In this document: in pieces, positions 45,798 through 59,220 of the stretch | Position numbering within the stretch: position 1 is the stretch's first letter | Layout: each line of letters starts with the position of its first letter | Origin: Drosophila pseudoobscura | Taxonomy: Eukaryota; Arthropoda; Insecta; Diptera; Drosophilidae | Direction of reading: 5' to 3' | DNA length: 64,000 nucleotides | NCBI RefSeq assembly: GCF_009870125.1 | Contig: NC_046683.1 | Coordinates: forward strand, 61,023,869 to 61,087,868 | The notes under the pieces: generated by a model | Databases searched by the model: none | What the model saw: only the letters and a program-made list of their open reading frames with translations | Told to the model about the DNA's origin: nothing | Position numbers and translations under genes: made by a program

Positions 45798-48700
45798 CCC
45801 TGCGGGGGAGAATGTGGGAATTCAAATGAAGACAACATTTCGACAAGTTTATTTACGTACACTCTAGGCCATGGTTAGCACCTTTTTCGGAGAGTCGGCT
45901 GAGAGCCGACAGAAGCTCAAAATCCAAAAGGAATTCCTAGGGAAATTCGGAGATCATAAAACAGGGTCACAGAGAGACAGAGAGACGTAGAGACGGAGAG
46001 ACGAAGAGAACCATAAACATTTAGTTGGCTTGTATTACAGCATCCCTCCCCACTGCTCCTTGCAACGTGCAACCTACAACATCTCCTACATAGTACGGAC
46101 AGAGAGAGGCCCCTGCCAAATTGTTTTTTAAAAGCACCATTTTTATTGCCACCCATCCACCGATAAGTGATCTCGCGACATTTTCGAATTTTAATAGGGT
46201 CTCCTCGGCTGCCCAGATCTCTCCTTACAAAGAGCATTTGTTTGTGGGGAGCACCGGGAGATCCTCCCCCCCCAGGTCTCCGGCGATCATTTGTCGTTGC
46301 GTTAATAAAATTGCATTGAGTCTGCATTTGAATTCGCTTTGGCGGTGGTCAAAGCTCTCAAGAGCTCTGCAGACCCCACTGTGGCCGGGGGCATTATTAA
46401 TAATGCGGTGGTGGTGGGCAGAGGGGTCCAGGCTCAGCAGAGAGGTCACCTGGAAAAACGTTGCAAGAGAAATAAAACGGCCGACCATTTTTAATATGAT
46501 TGTATGTCATCTTAAGCCCACAGCTAGAGAAGAAGCCCCAGCCAGAGAGAGATGGAGAGAGAGAGCGAGAGCCTCCTCTTTGGCCCTGCCCCACCCGCCC
46601 AGCCTTGCTGGACCTCGCTGGTCCATTCGTGTCTCAAATTATCAACGAGTGTCCGGGGATCCGGTCCTCTGTCGCGTCTCACAGTCCAATCCCCCATTGT
46701 GTGCTCTGCTGCTCGGCTGTGGTGTGGTGTGGTCTGCCCCCATGGCTGCCCCATGGGTGTCGAAGACAATTTTTCATGAGATGAGCATTCGGGGCAGTAT
46801 CGTATCAGGTGTGCCCGTCCAGGCCCCGCGCCAGCCTCCTGGTAATGGGTTCGCCTAAATAGTTGGACATGAAGCAAACTTGTTGGCCAAGTGAAAATGG
46901 GTGATAATCCGTTTTGACAAATTTGCCTACACGGCATGCCTGCGGGTGTGGGGAGGGGGAGGGGTCACAGTTCAACTGCCAGAGGGAGAAATTTCCATAA
47001 AGAGAGAAAAAAAACATGGCCCAACATTAGACCTATCTTAACATCATAATCCATTGATGGCTTTCCCATCGATCGATCGATCCTCATGTGGCCACGATTT
47101 CGAGGCATCAGGTTTCCTCTCCACACATTGCTGGCATTTCATTTGAATAACTCAATAAGTGATTCGATTCGAGACTGCAAATGCATTTAATTAGTTAATA
47201 GCAATTGTCAGAGGGATCCAGTGAGATCCGGCTCCGGCTAGCAGATCTCCACAGCCTCCACAGTCGGCAGATCATCAGCAAAGTTCAATTTTAATATCTA
47301 CTGCTGTCGTTGCTGTTGCCATTGTTGTTTATCGCGTAATGTTTGGAATTACCCAATGGGAATTGGCTCTGTGGCTGTGGCTGTGGCTGTGGCGACTAAA
47401 CTAGTTTAGCAAATCACTTGGGCATGACTAAGTGCCATAAATGCATACAAAATTCCATATACTCGTGGCGCAGGCCCTGGCCGAGTCTGAGTCCGACTCT
47501 GAGTCTGATTTGTGAACCTTTTTCTGCCTGGCACCTGGAACCTGAGACAGTAGTAATCGTAATTCGTAATTTGTAATTTAGCAAAGATGATGCCGAACCC
47601 CCAAGCATATAATTACGGCAGGTCTAACATCTGCTAGATCTGCCAGATCTGCCAGATCTGCAGCTCTGGGCTGGCTCTCTCTACAGGTGTGAAATGATGC
47701 CAAATCATGCAAATCATTTGACTTTTTATAGTTCCAGACACACACACACACACATATGTATTAGCTGAGACTTTGCCGTACTTTTGTAACTTATTAATAT
47801 TTTTCCCGCCAGCAACGGCGGCCGCACGTAATTTCTAAACTTACAATCGTCGTCGTTGGGTCTTGATTTCCGGCCCCGTCTCCGTGTGGCCGGCTGCTGC
47901 ACCTCTCGTACACGTATCTCCAGCCTGCACACATTGTTTAACGTCATTCAGTGGCTGAAATATCAAGCGTGAGAAAATCTATTATTATCTATCTCAAACT
48001 GGCAGCAGCTTCAGGCATCCAGCACTCAGGCATTGGCTCTGTGGGGCTGGAAAGCGGAACTAGCGCCCGGTAGCACCCACGGCGGGGCGGGGGAGGGGGC
48101 AGATGGATCGCAGATCGGAGGGAGGGCCGGGCCAGAGACTCGACTCTGGGCAATGTGTGAGGTAATTGGGGGGGAATCTTTTGATACTGATTAGCGGGGG
48201 ATTGGGTGCGGGGGGGGAGAATCAGAATCAAGTTTGTGTCTCAAGTCTTTTGATATGAAATCTTGGAATCAGGCAAAATCTGAATGAATCCCAAGAATGA
48301 GTCACATCCAAGGTTCTTCGTATAGGAAACACCCTTTTGCTGGGGGGCTGCAGGGGCTGCAGGGGGGGTTCACGGCATTGCATATCTTATAAATAGACAT
48401 GTGAGTAAATTTATTAAATGGCAATGATCTCATTACAATTTAATGCCAATGCACAAACGTTTTTGCTGCAAAGAAAAAATTTAAATTAATTTCATTTAAA
48501 AACCACTTAGGCCCACCCCCAACACCACCAAGTGCCCCCACGAGCTCTTGACGCTATAGCCATGGGTATATCTATCTATACCTCTGGCTCTGGTCTCTGG
48601 CTCTGACTCTGGCTCTGACTCTGGGCTCTCTGACTCTGGGCTCTGGCTCTGTCTGAGGCTGAAGTTTCGAGCTCTTGGAAGTGACAAAGTGCGGCATGGC

Positions 48701-49030
48701 CAACTTGTTAGCATATGTTAATTAAAGCGGGCGAGCAAACACTGACACACACAGATCGAAAGCCGAGAGACGGCAATGGAGATGGAGATGGAGACTGCTG
48801 CCTGCTGCCAGTCTGGCTGGGCCCGATGGTGACTTATGGGCTTGGGGTCTTGAACCGCCGGCTCTGCGACTTCATTTTGAACGATCGATGCATAAAATGC
48901 CAATAACTGGAGGATTAGAGCTGGCACCACAAAGGCAGGCACCAGGAGCTGCCGACGGAAATGTCACTGCCAATCGGCCAATGCCAATTTCATTCACTTT
49001 ACATTCAATATTCATTGGCTGTACTATTTT
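45798..49030. other. gene-free intergenic DNA
   Basis: Contains a 245-codon open frame (46,121-46,858) with no recognisable protein character, AGATCTGCC repeats near 47,636-47,660 and CTCTGGCT repeats near 48,585-48,655. No gene is supported. Confidence 0.5.
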
Positions 49031-49059
49031 TCCATTTCACTGATTTTTGTAAGTTTTTT

Positions 49060-49680
49060 TTTGGTATTTTTTTCTGATTAATCAGTTCTACCTATTGTGT
49101 TATTTTTAGTATTTTATAAAATACATTGTTTTTATTTTGTAAGTTTTAAAGGCACTCAAAATCTAAGTATTTAGTATTTTTTTTAGTATTTGCAGGTGTT
49201 ATGGAAATTCAAGTTCTACCTAAAGCGCAAACTATTGGGTTATTTTCAGTATTTTATAAAATATATTGTTTTTATTTTGCAAGTTTTAAAGGCACTCAAA
49301 ATCTAAGTATTTGGTATTTTTTTTAGTATTTTCTGGTGTTATGGAAATTAAATTTCAAATTGTATTTGGAGGCAAAAGACGAAACATTCTATATTTTAAG
49401 TATTTTTTTTAGTATTTTCCAGTAATTTTTCTGGTATTTTTAAAATTGAAATGCAATTTCTACGCAAATATTAACATAGGCGAAAAAGAGTCAAACAATC
49501 CAAATATTCGGTATTTTGTAGTATTTTTTATAGTATTTTCTGGTATTTTTTACTTTTAACTGTAACCCTTAAGATGTTAAGCTTAATCTTTAATTTATTA
49601 TTTTTTTCCCATGGTATTTTCTGGTATTTTGAAGTATTTGAATCAATTTGCACTCCTTTCAGTATGTTTTCTGGTATTAT
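49060..49680. repeat. GTATTTT-rich array with an internal 140-bp duplication
   Basis: By eye, (A/G)GTATTT occurs 19 times in about 620 bp, always on the plus strand. Inside it a 140-bp unit is duplicated: TATTG...GTATTTTATAAAATA at 49,093 and again at 49,233, both followed by AAAGGCACTCAAAATCTAAG. Some copies (TTTAGTATTTTT) match Ohler core-promoter motif 6 (KTYRGTATWTTT) exactly. No exon or promoter partner is visible. Confidence 0.85.
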
Positions 49681-52600
49681 AATTACAATTGTTTATTTTT
49701 GTGACTCTGTGATTGCAATTGGGACTGATACTCTGTCACTCCAACTGTCACTGCTACTCTTGCAATCATCAATCGCAGTGATGGAGCCCCCTCATCACTG
49801 CCGCTGCCACTGCCGCTGCTGCTGCTGGGGCACAGATACTCGTACCATTCGATTTGCGCCCAATTTCAACGCCTCAACTACTTTGCGCTCAGATAAATCA
49901 TCGCGGCAACAATAACTGAGTGAGTCATTGACTGCTACATGTGTATTCTGTATTCTGTATTCCGTAGTCTGTATTCTGTATCTTGTATCTCGTTTGCATC
50001 TCATACGGCGAGTATCTGCATCTGGGGGCAGTGCAGTCAAAGCCGAAGTCGCAACGATTTTCCATAACAATATTTTCCAATATTGCATATCGATTTGCGC
50101 GTTGGTCGGGGCGGGCGGGCGGTCATTGATTTATTTTCGAGTTAGGGCCTTGCACAATCTGCATCTAATGCTCTGCGACATGTCAGCAACTGTTTTGGGG
50201 AGCTACCAGCTCCCCCCTATCCCTCCCCACTCCCCCCGCCGCGCAGACTCTTGATGTTTTGTGGGACTTCCACATTTTTCGTAATTGGGGGCTTGCGTGC
50301 GGGTCTCTTTCTCTCTCTCTTGAACTGGAGCAGGAAGAGCCCCCGAAAATTAGAAGAGATCAGAGCATTTTTCATTGTTTTTCCATGAGAAAAACTTTGG
50401 CCCGAACCGAAACCGAAACCAAGCCAAAGCCACTCTCTGTCCGCGTAATTTGGCCGCCTGGCCTTTGGCAAAAGGTTCTCAATGGAGGCAGGAGCCGGCT
50501 ACCGTGGGAGCTGCTGCTGCTGCTGCCGTTGCTCTTGAGCTCTTTTTGGCCCTGCTTCCGTTGCTACAATTTCGTTTCGGTTTTCCGTAGCGTGACCACA
50601 AAACCGTCCAAAAGCAGAGGCCAGAGCTAAGGCTGAGGCTGAGGCTGAGGCTGGGGCTGAGGCTGAGGCCTGAGGATGGACAGACAGACAGACGGACGGA
50701 CTGTGCCCGGGCGAGTGTCGCCGACAACACTCTCTGCCACTAAATATCCGAAAATGATGGCGATAACAATTTTGCGCCCATGGCGTTGACGTTTTGCACT
50801 TATTTTGTACCCTGTGTGTGGAGGGTACCCTGTAGTCTTTGGGGCATAGCGGGGCAGTCGAGGCGTTTGCCACAAAGTGTGGGCCTTCCTTTCTGTCTTC
50901 TGTAGAGAGCTCTCCCATCAATCAGACCTCTTCCAATCGTCTCCTCATCGTAGAGTATTCAATATTCATTCATATTCTGCCACCATTTAAGGCCAAGACA
51001 GGACCTTGAGGCCTGGTTAATGCTCATCTGTGGTGTGGGCTTTGGCTGGGGCTGGGGCTGGTTGCTGGGGCTTTTCTTCTCGGCCAGCCACTGATTGGAA
51101 TCTGTCTGTCTGTTCGGTTCGGTTCGGTTTGGTTTGCCTTGGGAGTAAGCAGAATTATGGCTGTCATCAGGCTTGCAGTTGACATAAACACTCATAGCTA
51201 CAGGGGGTCGATCGTCTCACGTCCTCAGTTGGCTGTGGCTTCTTTTCACTGCAGATCTGTCTGCAGTTCCCTTTGTCCCTCTGGCGCTGCCTCTGCCTCT
51301 GCTACGTGTATCTGTATCTGTATCTGTGTCTGTCCTTCCAACCCATTTGCATGCGATGCACGCACACGAGAACGCCTTTCGAGCCATCAAGACGATGAGA
51401 GGAGTAGAAGTTTTGGAGTGTCTCCACAACTAAATATAAAATATGCTTTTAATCACATTTCCGCTGCTGTCCGAGGAGCGAGCCACGACTGTCGACAACC
51501 AGCCACAGCGACAGCCCCAGCGACAGCGACAACGACAACAAACGATCAAATAATTCCACACGAAACTAAAGTAAATCATTTGGAAATTTATGGGCCACCA
51601 TTCCATATAGCAGCAGCGGTGGCAGCAGAGGCAGAAATGATGAACGAACATAACCAAAAAGCCCCATCGAATCCGAGACAGCGCGTATGCCTCATTAACA
51701 TGCAAGACGCATTTGTTTTATAAAATCCATAATTGGTTCTACTGTACTTACGCACTGGAATCGGTACTACAGTTGGGCCGGGGGCATTGCGGGGGCATTG
51801 CGGGGGGGAGGGGATTTGTATTATGATACACAAACAATCAGACACTTATGGTCAACACTTTAAAGCCAGATTTGGGTCGAGCAAAGTGGCCAGGCCGCCA
51901 CAAGAGCCAATGACCCAAGCAGCCAACCAGCCAACCAGTGGCACAGTGGAACAGAGTGGAAGTCGCCCCCCCTTCCATGGCTGCCCCTATTTGCTTAGGT
52001 CGCCAAAAATGGCTCTGGCATACGCATAAATATCAAAATAAGACATATGATTTCTTACTATATCTATCTCCCATTCGACTGTCGACTGTTGACTGCCTCC
52101 TGCCTCTTGCCTCTTGCTTACTGCCTCTTGCCACTTGCCGCTTGCCTCACTCTCCATTGAAGTCTCATTTGTGCCATCGTTTTATTTGCGATACGTGTCT
52201 GGTTTACTCAATTAGCTTTGCTTTTCTTTGGGGACTCTGGGGATACAGTTTTTACAGTCCCCTCTCCCCCGGCCAGTCGCATTACATTCGGGATTGCAAA
52301 ACCCAAGCCATTTTTCGTTTCATTTTTTGTTTGGTTATTGGTACAATTATGAAGTTTTAATAGACGAACGTTATTATTATTGGAAATCAAGGCACAGGCC
52401 ACAATTTGGTTTGCGATTTGGAATTTCGAAAGTTTTGCCAACGGGGGGAAAAGAGAACTCTATTGAGTTCTGGGTTCGCCTTTTCGATCAATCAGGCCAC
52501 AGATGGCACTCCTTTTGAAGATCTCCCACACACACGCACACACACACCCGCCAATTAATCAAAATGTGTGGCGCTTGGCTCGGATCTGCCAAAAAATTGG

Positions 52601-53471
52601 CCTGCCATCCATCACGACTCATTTGTCAAAGGTCAAACCCAAGGGCCACACACGCACAGGCAGAGGCAGAGGCAAGAGGCAGAGGCAAGCGGCAGAGGCA
52701 GAGGGATACCTGCCAAAAACAAAACACCTTGCCCTGCCACCAGAAGAGACCTCCTCGATCTCCTCGATCTCCTCCATCTCCTGCAGATAATTGATGTCTT
52801 ACTCTGCTACAATTTTCAATTGGAAATTGAGCATGCCGTGCGAATTCTGGGCACCCTAATTATGGGATCATCTCTGGCCATAAAATGGCAAATGCCCGTT
52901 TCCCTTTTACCTTTCTTTCTTGTCTTTCTTTCCTTTTCTTTTTGGTATTTCCGCCGGAATTAAGTTCTCAATTTATTTCGGACACTGTCTGGCTGTCTGG
53001 CATTATTTTGCACTCACATTAAAAGTGGCATAATCCTCTTAAAAGATCGAATCGAATCGAATCGGAATGGGTAGGAGAACGTGTGGGCGTCAACGTCCAC
53101 TTCCGCAGAGGCGGGGAGAGCCCAGGAGAGGCCACCCAGAGGCCCTTTGAGGGCCCTGCTAAATGAAGATATTAGTGAAAATTAATGAATACAAGTATTT
53201 TGGAAAGACTTCGAGTGTTCCGAGGTTCTCCACGCATGTTTTTTGGGGTCCCATCTGTGGGTTTCTATGCAGAGATCAAAGAGTATATGGCAGTGGTGTT
53301 TCGTCGCTGTGCATCGACTGTAGGACCCAGTCCAAAAAGGGGTTAAAGCTTTCAATATTCGATATTCGCTCACGATTAAGCAGTTGCTGCCTCAATTTAC
53401 ATGGCCAGGCTCCAGCTTCAGCTCCACCGATCCAAGTCGGCATTAAATGCGAGCGGGGGGGAGTGTGGGGC
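49681..53471. other. gene-free intergenic DNA
   Basis: TGTATTC repeats near 49,942-49,985, GAGGCT repeats near 50,632-50,668, a CTGTATCTGTATCTG run near 51,309-51,330 and GGCAGA repeats near 52,660-52,702. No gene recognised. Confidence 0.5.
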
Positions 53472-53494
53472 GGGGGGGGGGGGGGGGGGGGGGG
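53472..53494. repeat. homopolymer G tract (23)
   Basis: Twenty-three consecutive G, the longest homopolymer in the window. Its exact length is likely unreliable in any assembly. Confidence 0.85.
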
Positions 53495-56400
53495 CTACTG
53501 GCCAAAAGGAATTCCAGTAGCAAATTGTTGCGTGCGGGCCACATTTGCACCAAAAAAAAAAGCAAAAAAGCACTGTGAGTGCTGCAGTAGATACAATATC
53601 TTTGTATCTATAGGATACGGATACGACTACTACTGCCACCTGCCATTCTTCGAGCGGGGGTTCCTGAGGCATCAATTGTCTCCCCTCTTTGGGCCCGGTC
53701 CGTGTTTCCTTTGGGCTTTTTCTTTGTTTTGTTTTTTTTTTTGGGCACCACGATATTGTTGTCATTGGTCGTTCTTGTTGTTGCTGGCGCATTTGGGAAA
53801 TTTTGTATTTGCGCAAATACTCAAATTAAATTCCAATTCATTGAGGGGCACACACACACACAGACAGAGAATCGCTGTGGCAGTGGGCAAAAGAAAAAGT
53901 TCCATTGCAAAACGAAACGAAGACGAGCGGCTCTCGCGGACTCCGCTTACAATGTGCCCCATGCTCAGGATTAACATAAAACAAATTATTCCAACGTGAC
54001 TTAGCCATAAATGAATGAGCCTCGTACTCGTACTCGTACTGGTACTCGCCGCTCGCCGCTCGCCGCTCGTCGGTCGCCGCTCGTCGGCCCCAGCCGCAGC
54101 CTCAGCTGCAGGATTGGTCTTCTTTTCTTCCTTTTCGACGTTTTATTTGTGGCGTTTCTCGGGAATCGAAAATCAACTGAAAAAATGCTCTCAATGAAGG
54201 GCCCCCAGCAGGCCCTAAGGGGAGACAGATCCCAAAAACATCTGACGCCAAAGTGGAGCTAAGAAAAGAGTACAAGAATCGATCTTATGTCTCCTTTTAG
54301 TAGTAGATTCTCCCACTAGTCGGGTCTGCAGCGCCTAGGAAAGTATCTCAGAGATGCTACCACCAAAAAAACAAGAACAAGAGTAATCCCAGCTACCGTT
54401 GCAACTCGTATCTGTTGTGGTTTAATAACTGCAGACCATGTTATATCACCTCCTGACATGACAACATCACAGACGGGACAGGACGGGACAGAACAGGACA
54501 GGAGGTTGGTAAGAGGAACAGTTGAAGTTGCAGTTGCAGTTGCAGATCCAGAGACAGAGACAGAGTCTGAAAACTTTTGGTCGCGGCACGTACGTCACGA
54601 CGATATGAAAAGAGCAATCGAGTGGCACACAAAAAGCCAAATATGTGCATTAAATGTGCATTGGCATTAATCGATGATCCAGAGAGACCCGAGACCTGGA
54701 ACCTGAGACCTGGGACCTGGCACCCGGCCCCCCCGTAAGAGGGACCCTCAAGCAGGGGCATAACTGTTTTGGCCCCGCCACAATATCGGTCATGTTCCAG
54801 TTGATACGGTCCTACGGGGTTCGGTTACCTCACCTCTGACTTGGCAGGGAGAGGCATCATCTTTTGGGGATACGTGGGGCGCTCCACAGCAGCTCCTCCC
54901 TCGCCGCCCTCTGCTGCTCCAATGTTAAATAATTTATACATTTATTGTTGTGTGTGTGCCTCGGAGTACTACGCTGAACTCCACGTAATGTAATGTGTGC
55001 CTCCTGCTCTGAAGTATGATGTACCAGGTACTTCAGGACTTTGACACAATTGCATTCCATTAGCATACACAATTAGCCATCTTTTGGGAGTCTGCTGCTG
55101 CTGCTGCTGGATCGTGATCGTCAAAACATTTATGAGTCCCAGGCCCGACCCGAGAGTAACATTTGAGTAGCAAATGAATCAATTTTACAATCGTTTCTAC
55201 TAGACCAGTGCCAGCTACCAGTGTTGTTCTTTCATCACACACAATTTTTGGATAAACACAACGAGAGAAAAGAACAGAAAAGAACCGAAAGGAATATGGC
55301 TGCGGTTGGATCAATAGACGTGCCTTTCATTTTGGGCAGGTGCCTAAATTGCCTTCTCATTACGTGACAGAACAATAACAACAACCAAAGAACAAACTTC
55401 ATTCAAACGAGAAACGCAAGATGCTGATGGAGATGGAAATGGAGATGGATCGACCAGAGAGATGCCCATTGAATGGCCCACAGAGTGGCAGAACCGTATA
55501 TGCCCCGATATCTTCACATCCCACCGACTCCTGGTGGGCATACAAGCAGGAGCTGTTGAAAATCAAAGTCGGCTCTGAGCTATTTAATCAGCCAGTGGCT
55601 GTCTAAGGCAAACATCAGCATCGGACTAGAGGCCCAGCGTCCCGGTCCGGCGGCGGCAGTGGCAGCGGCAGTGGCAGCGGCAGCTTGTTGTCCTAATAAT
55701 TGTGTAAACAACAATGACGCGTTCCCGATCCCTAGGTATCCACAAACACCCAGAGTAGTCCATGGCAAGCCATCCCATCCCATGCCATACCATCCTCTGT
55801 GCCACAAGTTGTCGTCTCGTCGGCTTCTCTTTCAACTTGGCTGCATCTTGGCCAGCAAAGGTGTGCGTGTGTGTGTGTGATGTGGTGTGAGGATCCGTCT
55901 AGAACAAAGTGCATTTGTCTGGCAGTTAGAGTTTGGCTAATTTTTAAGCAGCTGCACAGAGCGGTCTGTGGTCTTTCGACGAGCTTCTTGAGCAATTCAA
56001 ATACATAGTAATAACAATAATAACAAATACTAATGGTGAACAAATACAGGAACTCCTCCTTCCTCTGTCGGTCTAATCCCCATACACCCTATGATCATTA
56101 AAAGTGTTGGTCATTTCGGTTTTGGCTGAACAAATAGACAGCCAGCCAGCACTCTCTCTCTCTCTGCCTGCTAACTGTTAAAATTGTGGTAGAACCCACC
56201 GCTAAGTTCCCCCCCCTCCCCCCTCCTTTTGGGAAGTCCACTCTCTCATTTGGGATTGAACTTTTGTCGGGTTACGCCCCCTACCGCACCCACTGAAGTC
56301 ACCCATTGATTATAGCCATTATATGGTAATGATTAAGTTATTACGTTCATCTCACAGTCAGCCCCACACCACAGACTGGGAGTCAGAGCCAGGCCCAGAC

Positions 56401-56925
56401 CGAGGGACTTCCGTTTCCACGGGCTGGCTCCAGTGTCAGATGATGTTTGAGTGTTTCATTAGAAACGAATCAGCGGGCTATCTTGATCTTGTTGGACATG
56501 ATGTAAAAACCACAATCATTTTAATGGAAATTATGCAAAAATCCATACGGAACGACTCAAAAGTACAATCACAAATCGCAATTGAGAGTTTAATGTGAAA
56601 AATTTCTTCGAGATGCCGGATCATGTATCCCAGGTATCGATTAAGTACACTTCATTGATTGGAATTCGTCTGTGGAATTCGATGTGATTGCCCCCCCGGA
56701 AGTGACTTAATTGAACGCTCAAGTTTCCCCCGGGGGAAAATGCGATGGGAATGTGGATCAATCGGGGGATTTTCATTGTTCTAAAGAGGGTTCCGGGTCA
56801 AATGAGAGATATTCGACAGATATTTCTCCATATATCGCCCAAAAGGAGATTTTCGCATTTTTTTTCTTTAACTTTTTAATGATATTTTTAAACCTTATCT
56901 TTGGATCATTTTTATAATAAATAAA
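53495..56925. other. gene-free intergenic DNA
   Basis: CTCGTACTCGTACTC-type repeats near 54,020-54,045, AGTTGC repeats near 54,525-54,545 and GGCAGC repeats near 55,652-55,683. No gene recognised. Confidence 0.5.
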
Positions 56926-56929
56926 TTAA

Positions 56930-57315
56930 TGATCTCTATTACTCCAATCCGATAAAAACTAATATTTTTAGTTAACTAAATATTTAGTTAATTAATTTGT
57001 ATATTATATTATTATATATTTTTTTATATTATATTTATATTTTTTGATTTTTTATTATTATTATTTTTATATATTTTTTTATTTCCTTTAAAACATCTAT
57101 TAATATTATATTATATATATATATATATTTTTTTTTAATTTAGAGTACAAACTCTTTTTAGAAATATTTAATTTAATTTTCTTCTCATGTAAACAATTTT
57201 TTAATTAAATAAATTAAAATTAATTGGGATTAAAAAAACATAGGAAATGTGCGTTTATCCCAGGGAGGATGTGGTCATTATTTACGACATTGATTTTTTA
57301 TGGTTAATAATTTGT
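56930..57315. other. extreme AT-rich island
   Basis: Nearly 400 bp made almost entirely of A and T, including a (TA)n run near 57,112-57,127 and the perfect 14-bp palindrome TTTAGTTAACTAAA near 56,969-56,982. The surrounding DNA is balanced or GC-rich. It could be a scaffold-attachment-type region or an old AT-rich insertion. I could not match it to mitochondrial DNA or a known element by eye. Confidence 0.7.
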
Positions 57316-59182
57316 TAGATTAATTTTTCTATGCATATTGTTTTATTTTATGCCCCGTTTTTGACACATTTTATGGGCCAACAATTTCCTCAATTCCAAA
57401 AACCCAAACCGCATCCATCACGAATGCAAATCGAAATCAACTCAAGGAACATTTAAGATATACGGATACGAGTACGAGTGTGTGGGGAATCGTAGTCCCC
57501 CCGGGCGAGATCCTCCCCGAAAAACTTTCGAAAAGCTCTTCCAAATCCAAACACGACTCGTGCATAAATCTATCATCTATCAACCAGCACTTCCCATGGC
57601 TCAAATACATAAAACTATCATTTAAAACCAATAAAACTTAAAAAAAAAACAAAACCATAGAATGGAAAATATTTTTCGATTTTCAAATGCAAAGCGCAAT
57701 TTCCTGTCGTAAATATTGAAGAAGATGGGCCCACTCCCATGTTTTGGGGGGGTGGGGGGTTCGGAGGGGGCAGCCGAAAACCTAATGGCTTCATTACCAC
57801 TTCATAAAGTCACGTTATTATTGCGTTCGCCTGTCACAAATGCAACATGCAACACACACAAGACAGAGTCCAGAATGCTGGACGTGCAAAAGTCTGGGGG
57901 TTGGGGCGTTGGGGGGGGGAGGGTTGGGAGTGACAGACAGGCCCAATAATTGAAAGGCCAAAAGAACAAATTCGATCTACAGTCGGCAGACATCATCATT
58001 TTATGCAAAACCTGTTCAAAGGCATTTATCAAAATCAGAAACAGAATCGGAATCGGAATCGGGCAGAACATGAAAGTTATTCAACATTTGCCGACGAAAC
58101 ACACAATGCCAGAAGGAGGTGGAGGAGGAGGAGGAGGAGGAGGGGGAGGAGGAGTCCGTGGGGGAGTCAGAGTCAGGTCGCGGGCTGTCAGAAGAAAGCT
58201 AAAGCCCACCGGATCGATGGCTAACTGTAAAGCCTTTGCTTTTCGTATTTCTGTATTTCTGTATTTTGTTAATGAAAATATTCCCCGGTTCTGGGGTTTC
58301 TGTTTCTGTCAATTAAATGCACATTTCGTATGGCCGCCACATGCACTTTGCGCCTCCCCGCCACACAAAAGCCACCCAAAAACCATCGAAAATTAATATG
58401 CAGCCAAGAGCTCCTCCACAATCGATACCATCCCATCCGAAGCCATCCGAAGCCATCCCCAAGCCATGCCAAGCCATGCCATGGATGTCCACAGGCCCCA
58501 CAGGAAATGAAGCATAAAAATGCATGTTGGATATGTCTGTGACTGTACATTTGTAATTGTAATTATATGCATGACGTACGATAGTTTCGATTTTAATAGT
58601 CAGCGAGTCGGCGAGTCAGCGAGGAGCTCTGGGAGTGGGAGACAAAGCTTTTTGGTGGGGCATGCCCCCAACCGTTGGCGACTGAAGATTGAAGCCCGAG
58701 CTGAAATTGTAGCTCGAAATCTAAGGCTGGCGACTGGCGACTGGCAGCAGCAGCTTCATCGACATTTTCCCACATTAAGCGCTTCAGCGAAAAGCGTTTT
58801 GCCAAAGCCAAAGCCCAAAGATTTGTGATTCGTTTTCAATAACATGGAAGTGGTACAGCCACTCGGTGTATGGACCAATGGATGCCCTGTTCAAGTGCGA
58901 GGGGAAGTGCCCTACTATCCTTCAAAGAAAGGTCTCCTCCTGCAGGCCCTCAAAGAAAGGGCAATACTTCTCCTTTCTCAAATACTTTGGTAGTGTTTTA
59001 CCTTGAAACATCATTGCCTGTGATACCCTTTAAACGATATACAATTGCTTTTGCATAGAGCATCTTTAATCACGTTTTCCATAGTTATTCCGATCCGATC
59101 CAAAGGCATTAACACTTGGGCAAGGGGCAATTATAGCCATTGACCAAGTTTATTCATTGATTGGCCTTACATGCCTTGGCCG

Positions 59183-59183
<1 letters not shown>

Positions 59184-59220
<37 letters not shown>
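59184..59220. repeat. (GTT)n microsatellite
   Basis: Twelve uninterrupted GTT triplets. Confidence 0.95.

Noticed and set aside
46121..46858. 245-codon plus-strand open frame
   Set aside because: No domain, mixed low-complexity text derived from GA and C-rich tracts, no leader, no splice sites and no sign of codon bias. Likely chance.
53163..53999. 278-codon plus-strand open frame
   Set aside because: It runs through the 23-G homopolymer as poly-Gly and carries no recognisable family. The frame depends on the exact length of that tract.
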